Origin: an uncultured Eubacteriales bacterium
GTDB lineage: Bacteria; Bacillota; Clostridia; Oscillospirales; Butyricicoccaceae
Assembly: GCA_949740695.1 (NCBI GenBank)
Contig: CATJIY010000136.1
Coordinates: 1 to 8,186, forward strand
Length of the DNA: 8,186 nt
Direction: 5' to 3'
Position numbers and translations under genes: made by a program. This document shows positions 1 to 4,849 of this stretch, piece after piece. Each line of letters begins with the position of its first letter. Position 1 is the first letter of the stretch. Under the pieces are notes generated by a model, which was not told the origin of the DNA, made no database searches, and worked only from the letters and a program-made list of their open reading frames with translations.

Positions 1-134
1 GCTTCCCCGTTCAAGGAGCGGACCAAGGCGATTACGGCAAAGATTACCGCCGCCGCCGCAATCAAAATTAGCAGCAGCATCACAGGACCTTTAACCGGCC
101 GGTTGTTTTGGGCATACTTTCCTCGAGACATCAT
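1..134 (-). CDS. N-terminus of an unidentified membrane or exported protein (runs off left edge)
   Basis: Read on the minus strand, two adjacent ATG codons (134-132 and 131-129) follow an AGGAGG ribosome binding site at 145-140, with 5 or 8 nt spacing; either could be the start. The frame stays open to the left edge (about 44 codons). The visible protein begins with a basic, polar stretch (MSRGKYAQNNRPVKG), followed by a long hydrophobic segment of leucine, isoleucine, alanine and valine (PVMLLLILIAAAAVIFAVIA) and then LVRSLNGE. This is the pattern of an uncleaved signal anchor with a cytoplasmic N-terminus, as found in sortases, VanW-like proteins and many wall-associated proteins. The functional domain lies outside the window, so no family can be assigned. 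Confidence is for a real gene start, not for function. Confidence 0.75.
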   Translation of the reverse strand, partial: MMSRGKYAQNNRPVKGPVMLLLILIAAAAVIFAVIALVRSLNGE

Positions 135-302
135 GAACCCCTCCTATAAGCCGCGGGAAATTCCAGCCGTCTGCATCGTGAGAAGAGAAACCAACTGGAA
201 AGGTCCGCGTTTGAAGTACAATGGAAAACTTGCAATTTTTAAAATCAGGCCCGGTTCTGCCGTTCCCCGGCGCTGTCTGCGGGCGTATCTTTTTTCATTC
301 TT

Positions 303-332
303 AGCATACCATAAAAGCATGGTATTCGGCAA
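303..332 (-). promoter_or_regulatory. Candidate sigma-A promoter for the leftward membrane-protein gene
   Basis: On the minus strand the -35 box TTGCCG (332-327) and the -10 box TATGCT (308-303) are separated by 18 nt. Each box matches the consensus at four of six positions. Transcription would start near 296, giving a leader of about 160 nt before the start codon at 134. Moderate match only. Confidence 0.45.
306..325. repeat. Perfect inverted repeat inside the leftward promoter (operator-like)
   Basis: ATACCAT (306-312) and ATGGTAT (319-325) are exact reverse complements separated by 6 nt. The repeat fills most of the spacer of the candidate leftward promoter and overlaps half of its -10 box. 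This is a typical place for a dimeric repressor site. No protein is identified, and chance occurrence in an A/T-rich region is possible. Confidence 0.4.
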
Positions 333-487
333 AGGAAATTCGTTTTTTTCAGAAAAATTAAGAACTTGGTCGAAAAATCGGGATAAGCGCTCCGGCAATA
401 AGCCGCCTGTCTATTTTATGGTTCCGCCCCAAACGAGCGGCTCCCACAGAAAATAAAATATCATTTAAAATAAAGGAACAATGATTT

Positions 488-904
488 ATGAAAACAGCTC
501 TCCTCCCCTCCTGGCGACAAACCCTCTGCCGGTTTGCCGTCGGCGCGGTGGGCTACTGCGCTCTGGAGACCCTTTGGCGGGGCCGGACCCACCCCAGTAT
601 GGCTCTTTGCGGTGGAACGGTGCTTACCCTATTTCCCCGACTAATTCAAAAAAGCGCCTCTAGACTGTCCTTGTGTCTGCGGGGCTGCGCGTTAATTACC
701 GGCTGCGAACTGGCATGCGGTTTGTGGGTGAACCGGGATCATTCGGTGTGGAATTACACCGGCATGCCCGGCAACTGGAAAGGTCAAATTTGCCCAGCAT
801 ATTCCGCCTTGTGGTTTTTGCTCTGTTTGCCGCTGAAAAAACTTTGTCTACTACTGGAGCGCCACATTACCCTGCTTGACAAGGGCGGAAGAAAGGGTCT
901 ATAA
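488..904 (+). CDS. CmpB-family small integral membrane protein (putative ABC-transporter type IV, DUF1113-like)
   Basis: This encodes 138 residues. An AGGA element at 474-477 lies 10 nt before the ATG at 488; a nearer ATG at 481 is in another frame and gives no recognisable protein. The protein has about four hydrophobic segments (roughly residues 13-30, 38-53, 62-82 and 101-118). Conserved landmarks match the CmpB-like family of Firmicutes: G22-Y23..E27..LWRGRTHPSM (29-38) followed by GG (42-43), then W88-N89-Y90, P94, N96, GQICP (99-103) and the SALWFLL helix (106-112). The length is usual for the short members. The family is named after a putative ABC-transporter component, but no biochemical function is established and there is no ATPase gene beside it. 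It is probably a membrane or envelope protein. Its 3' end contains the promoter of the next gene. Confidence 0.8.
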   Translation: MKTALLPSWRQTLCRFAVGAVGYCALETLWRGRTHPSMALCGGTVLTLFPRLIQKSASRLSLCLRGCALITGCELACGLWVNRDHSVWNYTGMPGNWKGQICPAYSALWFLLCLPLKKLCLLLERHITLLDKGGRKGL

Positions 905-905
905 T
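876..905 (+). promoter_or_regulatory. Consensus sigma-A promoter for the DUF4430-SLH gene, overlapping the upstream stop codon
   Basis: TTGACA (876-881) and TATAAT (900-905) are both perfect consensus boxes, separated by 18 nt. The -10 box spans the TAA stop (902-904) of the CmpB-like gene. Transcription would start near 912, leaving a leader of about 140 nt before the ATG at 1053. This makes the downstream surface-protein gene independently and probably strongly transcribed. Confidence 0.85.
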
Positions 906-911
906 CAGTAT

Positions 912-1052
912 GTCCCATTCCCAGGAAGCATACTCTTTTCGGGGATGGGGAAGTAATTTTTCCGGGGGCCGCGGCTTTTGCAGGGAGAGACGGCGGCCAA
1001 GCGCCGGTTTTTGCAGACGCTCTCCCTGACATTGCTTTTAGGAGGAATTCCC
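912..1052 (+). promoter_or_regulatory. Structured 5' leader of the DUF4430-SLH gene (possible cis-regulatory RNA)
   Basis: Downstream of the promoter, CCCATTCCC (914-922) can pair with GGGGATGGG (941-949), forming nine pairs with one G-U. AAGTAA and a run of five T (957-961) follow, a weak terminator-like pattern. A second element is a perfect 9-bp stem, CAGGGAGAG (981-989) with CTCTCCCTG (1020-1028), enclosing a CGGCG/CGCCG hairpin (991-995/1002-1006). The alternative pairing GGCCGC (967-972) with GCGGCC (993-998) would compete with the inner hairpin. The Shine-Dalgarno AGGAGG (1040-1045) lies 12 nt after the second stem and is not clearly sequestered. I compared it by eye with glycine, TPP, cobalamin, c-di-GMP and Mn riboswitch cores and recognised none. 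The structure is seen; regulation is inferred. Confidence 0.4.
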
Positions 1053-2432
1053 ATGAAAAAGTTTCTCGCGGCGTTGCTGTCGCTGGCAATGCTGGCCACC
1101 ATGTGCTCGGCCTTTGCCGTTGACGCCCCGTCAGCGCCTAACTCCGCCAGGACCCAGACCACGCCCCCCGCGCCTTCCGGCGGCGGTACGGTATCTTCCG
1201 ATCCGTCAAAGGCCGACGTACAGTCTTTTCAGGGCGTTACGCTCCGAGTGGAAGGCGCCAAGAAAAATCTGCTGCAGGAAAAAGTCTCCTTCACAGATGG
1301 AACTGCTTTGATTCAGCTGGTGGAGGAAGCCCTCAAAAAAGCGGATATTTCCTGCACGGTAACTGACGGCAACTACGGCAAGTACATTTCGGCCATTAAC
1401 GGCGAAGAGGAAGGGACTTTTGGCGGCTATGACGGCTGGCGCTATTTGATTAACGGACAAGCGCCCTCAGTGTCCATGAGTCAATATCAGCTGACCGGCG
1501 GCGAAGAAATATTGCTGGTTTACGGCGATATGGATCAGCTGACTCCCATTATCACGGTTACTCTGAAAGATGGGCAAGCCATTCTTACCATTACTGCCGA
1601 TGTGACCACCTATGACGAAAGTTGGAACGCCACGGTCACTCGCCAGCCGGTAGAAGGGGCCACAGTTACCGCCGACGGCGTCGAGTACGCCACCGACGCC
1701 CAGGGACAAGTGACTTTGTCCAAAGCGTCCACCGAAAAAAAGACGGTCTCTTTCCAAGTAGAAAAATATGACGAAAAAGGCCTGCCCCTGCTGGTCCGTC
1801 AAGCGCCCGACTATCAGCTGGTTTTAGAAGAAGCGGCCAAGGAGCCGGACGAACCGGTGAACATCTCCTTTACCGACGTGCCTGAGGGAAAATGGTATAC
1901 CCCCTATGTTACCGAGATGGCCCGTATCGGCGCAATAAAGGGCGACTCTAGCGGCGCATTCCGTCCCTTGGGCCAATTGACCCGGGCAGAAGCCATTAGC
2001 GTGCTCTTTAACCTTTCCGGCGGAAAAAAGGCGGAAGGAACGGTGCCCTTTACCGATGTGCCTGAGGGAAAATGGTTTTATGACGCTATCCAATGGGCGC
2101 TATCCAAAAAGCTGATGAACAGCGCCTCCAGCCTGTTTTCTCCCAATCTTCCCCTCTCCCGGCAGGAGCTGGCGGTGCTGTTGGTGCGCTATCAAGAACA
2201 AGTGGTAGGCCAACCTATGAACCAGGAAGGCGAGGCACCGGCTTTTGAAGATAACGATCAGATTGCCTCTTATGCCGCTCCGGCAGTCTACGCTTTGCAA
2301 AAAGCAGGCATTGTCTCTGGAAATAACGGCCGGTTCCAGCCGCTGGGCACCGCCACCCGGGCTGAACTGTGCAAAATGCTTCATGGTCTGTTAGCGCTTC
2401 CATCCCAAGCCCAGGGAAACAGTGAAAATTAG
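1053..2432 (+). CDS. Secreted cell-surface protein with a DUF4430 domain and three SLH domains
   Basis: This encodes 459 residues. The ATG at 1053 follows AGGAGG by 7 nt and opens a clean signal peptide: MKK, hydrophobic core 4-17, likely cleavage after A20-F21-A22. An in-frame start at 978 is rejected because it would bury the signal. Residues 24-58 are a Pro/Ser/Thr/Gly-rich linker. Residues 62-158 match DUF4430 (transcobalamin C-terminal-like), with the typical YDGWRYLINGQ segment (126-136) and a terminal GGEEILLVYGD (149-159). Residues about 166-258 look like a beta-rich, carboxypeptidase-regulatory-like module (EGATVTADG, ATDAQGQV). Three SLH modules follow (about 273-320, 333-380, 398-447) with signature motifs TRAE (310-313), SRQE (369-372) and TRAE (435-438). 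SLH domains bind secondary wall polymers, so the protein should sit on the outside of the wall. What the DUF4430 domain binds is unknown. Confidence 0.9.
   Translation: MKKFLAALLSLAMLATMCSAFAVDAPSAPNSARTQTTPPAPSGGGTVSSDPSKADVQSFQGVTLRVEGAKKNLLQEKVSFTDGTALIQLVEEALKKADISCTVTDGNYGKYISAINGEEEGTFGGYDGWRYLINGQAPSVSMSQYQLTGGEEILLVYGDMDQLTPIITVTLKDGQAILTITADVTTYDESWNATVTRQPVEGATVTADGVEYATDAQGQVTLSKASTEKKTVSFQVEKYDEKGLPLLVRQAPDYQLVLEEAAKEPDEPVNISFTDVPEGKWYTPYVTEMARIGAIKGDSSGAFRPLGQLTRAEAISVLFNLSGGKKAEGTVPFTDVPEGKWFYDAIQWALSKKLMNSASSLFSPNLPLSRQELAVLLVRYQEQVVGQPMNQEGEAPAFEDNDQIASYAAPAVYALQKAGIVSGNNGRFQPLGTATRAELCKMLHGLLALPSQAQGNSEN
1867..2076 (+). repeat. Direct repeat marking the start of SLH modules 1 and 2
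   Basis: The 30 bases at 1867-1896 recur at 2047-2076 with a single mismatch (C at 1877, T at 2057), exactly 180 bp apart. Both encode FTDVPEGKW at the beginning of an SLH module. The rest of the two modules is diverged, and the third module lacks the repeat. Confidence 0.85.
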
Positions 2433-2446
2433 TTTGTAATTTTCAG

Positions 2447-2471
2447 GAAAGGGTCCTTTCAGGACCCTTTC
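2447..2471 (+). terminator. Hairpin terminator after the DUF4430-SLH gene
   Basis: A perfect 11-bp stem (2447-2457 with 2461-2471) with a 3-nt loop begins 14 nt after the stop codon. The downstream sequence is only pyrimidine-rich (TCGATCTTCTC) with no real U-run, so intrinsic termination may be incomplete or the hairpin may mainly protect the 3' end. Confidence 0.6.
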
Positions 2472-2546
2472 TCGATCTTCTCAGAAAGCGAAAGGGGCGT
2501 TTAAACGCAGTCCTTGGACGAATTGTTTCTAAGAAAGAAAAAATGC

Positions 2547-2575
2547 TTGACTTTTTTGCGGTTATCTTCTATAAT
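2547..2575 (+). promoter_or_regulatory. Strong sigma-A promoter of the tRNA-Val gene
   Basis: TTGACT (2547-2552) and a perfect TATAAT (2570-2575) are separated by 17 nt, the optimal distance. Transcription would start near 2582, about 15 nt before the mature tRNA 5' end. A/T-rich sequence upstream (2522-2543) could act as an UP element. Confidence 0.9.
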
Positions 2576-2596
2576 ATAAAAGCAATATAGATTGTC

Positions 2597-2673
2597 GGAC
2601 GATTAGCTCACTTGGCTAGAGCGCCTGTTTGACGTACAGGAGGTAACAGGTTCGATTCCTGTATCGTCCACCA
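2597..2673 (+). tRNA. tRNA-Val (anticodon GAC)
   Basis: A complete cloverleaf can be drawn. The acceptor stem GGACGAT (2597-2603) pairs with ATCGTCC (2663-2669). The D-stem is GCTC/GAGC (2606-2609/2619-2622) with GG in the loop. The anticodon stem CCTGT/ACAGG (2624-2628/2636-2640) carries the loop TTGACGT with anticodon GAC (2631-2633). The variable loop is AGGTA. The T-arm ACAGG/CCTGT carries the loop TTCGATT. The discriminator is A2670 and the CCA (2671-2673) is encoded. Anticodon GAC reads valine codons GUC and GUU. All stems are perfectly paired and the gene is intact. It is transcribed alone. Confidence 0.97.
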
Positions 2674-2675
2674 TT

Positions 2676-2708
2676 CCCCATGAAATCTTTGATTTCGTGG
2701 GGATTTTT
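2676..2708 (+). terminator. Intrinsic terminator of the tRNA-Val unit
   Basis: A 12-bp stem (2676-2687 with 2691-2702, one G-U pair) with a TTT loop is followed directly by A and a run of five T (2704-2708). It begins 2 nt after the tRNA CCA end, so the primary transcript is little more than the tRNA. Confidence 0.92.
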
Positions 2709-2720
2709 ATTTGCAAATAA

Positions 2721-2748
2721 ACGGACAGCAGCCTGCGCTGCTGTCCGT
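2721..2748 (-). terminator. Bidirectional terminator at the end of pduL
   Basis: A perfect 12-bp stem, ACGGACAGCAGC with its complement, encloses a 4-nt loop (2733-2736). Read on the minus strand it lies 31 nt after the pduL stop and is followed by TTTATTTG, forming pduL's terminator. Read on the plus strand it is followed by TTTT (2749-2752), a backup for the tRNA unit. Confidence 0.88.
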
Positions 2749-2779
2749 TTTTATGTTGGATTGGACGATTGAAGAGCCT

Positions 2780-3346
2780 TTAAAGAATGATTTCGCCTTC
2801 CACTTCGCCAGTGATACCGGCGGCGTTGGCCTCATCGGTGTCCAGATGTACTCGAGTGGCGCAAGTAGGAGATACCCGGGCGATCACATCATCAAAGACC
2901 AGAGACCGCTCCTCGCTCTTAATCGCGACTTTAATGATTTGCTTATCTTTTACGCCAATCTTGTCGGCGTCGGCAGGGATGATATGCAGATGCCGTTTGG
3001 CAACCATCACACCCTCAGTCAGATCTACTTCACCGCAGGGGCCTACCAGCTTGCAGGAGCCGGAACCAGCCACCACGCCGCTCTCTCGAACGGGCGCCTT
3101 GATGCCCAAGCTGCGAGCGTCGGTCATGGAGACCTCCACCTGGGTGGCCAGGCGCACCGGACCAAGGATGCTCATTTTCATAGAACCTTTGGGTCCAATG
3201 ACCTCAACCTTTTCCGAACAGGCGAACTGCCCAGGCTGAGACAGGTCCTTTTTCGGGGTAAGCTGATAGCCCGCGCCATATAAGATATCCAGATGCTCCT
3301 GGCTCAGATGCAAATGCCGGGCGGAAATTTCTACAATCACATTCAT
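2780..3346 (-). CDS. pduL: PduL-type phosphate propanoyltransferase (phosphotransacylase)
   Basis: This encodes 188 residues. The enzyme exchanges CoA and phosphate on short acyl groups (acyl-CoA + Pi to acyl-phosphate + CoA, EC 2.3.1.222), which lets a kinase then make ATP. It is unrelated in fold to Pta. Family motifs are clear: EISARHLHLS (6-15), LTPKKDLSQPGQF (29-41), LGPVR (61-65) leading to QVEVSMTDAR (69-78), KRHLHI (117-122) and RVHLDTDEAN (165-174). By family knowledge H11, H13, E71, H119, H121 and H167 correspond to the two-zinc site, and R65 to the phosphate-binding arginine; all are present. The ATG at 3346 follows GGAGG (3360-3356). The protein starts directly at the catalytic domain, so it has no N-terminal microcompartment-targeting extension and is probably a soluble housekeeping form. 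No acetate kinase or shell gene is adjacent. It is transcribed alone, divergently from the racemase gene. Confidence 0.94.
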   Translation of the reverse strand: MNVIVEISARHLHLSQEHLDILYGAGYQLTPKKDLSQPGQFACSEKVEVIGPKGSMKMSILGPVRLATQVEVSMTDARSLGIKAPVRESGVVAGSGSCKLVGPCGEVDLTEGVMVAKRHLHIIPADADKIGVKDKQIIKVAIKSEERSLVFDDVIARVSPTCATRVHLDTDEANAAGITGEVEGEIIL

Positions 3347-3403
3347 GGGAATTGACCTCCGTTATGAGAATAAATATAGATGAAAAGATGGGAATCTATA
3401 ATT

Positions 3404-3432
3404 ACTGTATCACACATTGAAAAAAGATTCAA
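3404..3432 (-). promoter_or_regulatory. Candidate sigma-A promoter for pduL
   Basis: On the minus strand, TTGAAT (3432-3427) and TACAGT (3409-3404) are separated by 17 nt. Each box matches four of six consensus bases. The expected start near 3397 gives a leader of about 50 nt. A T-rich stretch just upstream is compatible with an active promoter. Confidence 0.55.
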
Positions 3433-3450
3433 GAATTTTCGCGTTTCCTC

Positions 3451-3479
3451 TTTTCATTGGAGTGAAAAAAGTGTATGAT
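3451..3479 (+). promoter_or_regulatory. Candidate sigma-A promoter for the alanine racemase gene
   Basis: TATGAT (3474-3479) is a good -10 box with a TG two bases upstream (3471-3472 is GT, 3472-3473 is TG). TTTTCA (3451-3456), 17 nt upstream, is a weak -35. The start would be near 3486, giving a leader of about 73 nt. It is about 19 bp away from the divergent pduL promoter, so the two could share control. Confidence 0.5.
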
Positions 3480-3491
3480 AGATAGACCCGA

Positions 3492-3538
3492 CGGGCAGAC
3501 GTCCAACTTTTTCGGCTGCCAGCCCGCCTCTATTTTTT
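3492..3538 (+). promoter_or_regulatory. Leader hairpin with T-run upstream of the alanine racemase gene
   Basis: Near the predicted 5' end of the mRNA, CGGGC (3492-3496) can pair with GCCCG (3522-3526), or GGCAG (3494-3498) with CTGCC (3516-3520); the two pairings exclude each other. A run of six T (3533-3538) follows a few bases later. This could be a weak attenuator or only a stabilising hairpin. The stems are short, so confidence is low. Confidence 0.25.
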
Positions 3539-3558
3539 GCGTCAAAGGAGTTATTGTT

Positions 3559-4704
3559 ATGGAGCATCTGCGTTCGACCCGAGCGGAAATCAATCTGGAC
3601 AACTTAAAGTATAACATCGACGTCCTGCGCCGGGAGCTTGGCCCGGAGGTAGAGCCGATGGCCATCATTAAAGCCGATTGCTATGGTCATGGCGCGGTTA
3701 TCATGATGGAGTACATGATGAAATACGGCCTGCGCTACTTTGGCGTGGCCAGCTTGAACGAGGCGATGGAACTGCGCCGCTTCCATAAGGCGGGGGAGAT
3801 TTTGGTGCTGGGCATTTCCCCCGACCGGCTGCTTCATTACGGTGTGGAAAACAATATTGTCCAGACCTGTTGTTCTTTGCGTCAGGCAAAAATCCTCAGT
3901 GCATGCGCCACCCCGGAAACTCCCGCAAAAATCCAAATTAAGGTGGACAGCGGCATGCACCGGCTGGGATTTGCCCCCACAGAAGAAAATATGGATATCG
4001 TGCTCCAGATTTCCAAATTGCCCAATCTCCAGATTGAGGGCATCTTCAGCCATCTGGCACTGGAAACCCGAGACGACGATTACCGTCAGTGGAAATGTTT
4101 CCAACAATTTATCGACGGGTGCGAGGCTCGGGGCCTTTCTTTCCCATTCAAAAGTCTGGACGACGGTATCGGTTCCATCCGCTACCCGGAGATGCGATAC
4201 AACATGGTGCGGCCCGGTTCCTTCTTCTATGGATTTAATCCCCATCTGTCCACCTTGCGGCCCTTGATGCAGCTGAAAAGCGAGATCGTCCACCTGCAAA
4301 CCCTGCCGGCAGGCGAGGGCATCGGTTACGGTTTAGATGACGACGCTGGCCACGACCGGATCATTGCTACCCTCCCCTTTGGTTATGTAGACGGCGTACC
4401 ACGGGCGCTGTCCCACTATCGCGGCTGGTGTACGGTAAAAGGGATCAAATGCCCCATTGTCGGCCTTTTGTGTATGGATCAAGCGATGATTGATGTTACC
4501 GACGTTCCCGGCGTCCAGGTAGAGGATGAAGTGGTCGTTTACAGCCATGAAAGCGGCGCCATGACCTATCCCGAGGGCGCCAAGCGCACCGATTTTAATC
4601 GCAACGGCCTTCAAGCGGCCCTGCCCCGCCGGGTGCCCAAAGTCTATTTTGAAAACGGCAAAGAAGTGGCCTATCGGGATTATCTCTTTGATTTGGAAAA
4701 CTGA
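3559..4704 (+). CDS. alr: Alanine racemase, PLP-dependent (divergent member)
   Basis: This encodes 381 residues. The enzyme interconverts L- and D-alanine for peptidoglycan. The ATG at 3559 follows AAAGGAG (3544-3550); an in-frame ATG at 3475 is rejected because it lies in the -10 region and lacks a ribosome site. It has the fold-III pattern of an N-terminal TIM barrel and a C-terminal beta domain. Hallmarks are IIKADCYGHG (36-45; K38 should hold PLP), KVDSGMHRLG (128-137; K128 and R135 match canonical K129 and R136), SH (164-165), NMVRPG (215-220), GYG (256-258; Y257 is the likely second catalytic base) and CMDQ (305-308). Odd points: the usual ANSAG-type motif is replaced by LDDGIG (200-205), removing the serine expected to contact the PLP phosphate, and the late TINYE-type motif reads TDFNRNG. 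Substrate could therefore be alanine or another amino acid such as serine. A PLP racemase is near certain; strict Alr identity is less so. Confidence 0.88.
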   Translation: MEHLRSTRAEINLDNLKYNIDVLRRELGPEVEPMAIIKADCYGHGAVIMMEYMMKYGLRYFGVASLNEAMELRRFHKAGEILVLGISPDRLLHYGVENNIVQTCCSLRQAKILSACATPETPAKIQIKVDSGMHRLGFAPTEENMDIVLQISKLPNLQIEGIFSHLALETRDDDYRQWKCFQQFIDGCEARGLSFPFKSLDDGIGSIRYPEMRYNMVRPGSFFYGFNPHLSTLRPLMQLKSEIVHLQTLPAGEGIGYGLDDDAGHDRIIATLPFGYVDGVPRALSHYRGWCTVKGIKCPIVGLLCMDQAMIDVTDVPGVQVEDEVVVYSHESGAMTYPEGAKRTDFNRNGLQAALPRRVPKVYFENGKEVAYRDYLFDLEN

Positions 4705-4715
4705 TTTTTGCAATC

Positions 4716-4750
4716 GGCGGACCCTCTGCTTTTCCCGGCAGGGGGCCGCC
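4716..4750 (+). terminator. Hairpin after the alanine racemase gene, weak terminator
   Basis: GGCGG plus CCCTCTGC (4716-4729, with A4721 bulged) pairs with GCAGGGGGCCGCC (4738-4750), including one G-U, around an 8-nt loop. It starts 11 nt after the stop codon, but purines follow rather than a U-run, so Rho-independent termination is uncertain. Confidence 0.4.
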
Positions 4751-4768
4751 GGAAAGTTGAAAAAAGTC

Positions 4769-4799
4769 TTGACTTGGAGTATGGTTCAGGCTTTATAAT
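4769..4799 (+). promoter_or_regulatory. Candidate sigma-A promoter of the ABC exporter operon
   Basis: TTGACT (4769-4774) and TATAAT (4794-4799) are both excellent boxes, but the 19-nt spacer is longer than optimal. Using TTTATA (4792-4797) as the -10 gives 17 nt. The expected start near 4806 leaves a leader of about 44 nt before the TTG start. A long spacer is sometimes a sign of a MerR-type activated promoter, but no such regulator or clear palindrome is seen here. Confidence 0.65.
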
Positions 4800-4849
4800 A
4801 AAAAACTGTCAAAATTGCCGGAATCACCGGAAAAAAAGGAGGCGCAGTT

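Larger units (their letters stand above)
135..487. other. Intergenic region between divergent genes
   Basis: This 353-bp stretch separates the leftward membrane-protein gene from the rightward CmpB-like gene. It holds a candidate leftward promoter (303-332) and an inverted repeat (306-325). Open frames crossing it on both strands lack convincing ribosome binding sites and have low-complexity, arginine-rich translations, so I do not call them genes. The last 40 bases before 488 are very A/T-rich, which suits a promoter and leader for the rightward gene, but I could not find a -35/-10 pair there that I would defend. Confidence 0.6.

Noticed and set aside
144..398. Minus-strand open frame of 84 codons
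   Set aside because: It would use a TTG start without a convincing Shine-Dalgarno, and it spans the candidate leftward promoter and leader.
103..456. Plus-strand open frame of 117 codons
   Set aside because: It overlaps the leftward gene start, has no ribosome binding site, is basic and low-complexity, and resembles no family.
981..1028. Glycine riboswitch suggested by GGGAGAG near a stem
   Set aside because: The conserved GCCGAAGGGGCAA-type core and the second aptamer are absent.
978..1052. Upstream in-frame ATG for the SLH protein
   Set aside because: It lies inside the leader stem, lacks a good ribosome site, and would put 25 residues in front of a clear signal peptide at 1053.
2436..2451. 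CodY-box-like sequence after the SLH gene
   Set aside because: Several mismatches, and it lies in the 3' terminator region rather than at a promoter; better explained by the hairpin.
2597..2673. tRNA-Val as an integration (att) site for a mobile element
   Set aside because: There is no integrase, no repeated tRNA 3' end downstream and no change in gene character after the tRNA.
2711..3283. Long plus-strand open frames opposite pduL
   Set aside because: They are shadows of pduL; the minus-strand product has full PduL motifs and its own ribosome site.
3604..4299. 231-codon minus-strand open frame within the racemase gene
   Set aside because: It is an antisense shadow; the plus strand encodes all the racemase hallmarks and the antisense product matches no family I recognise.
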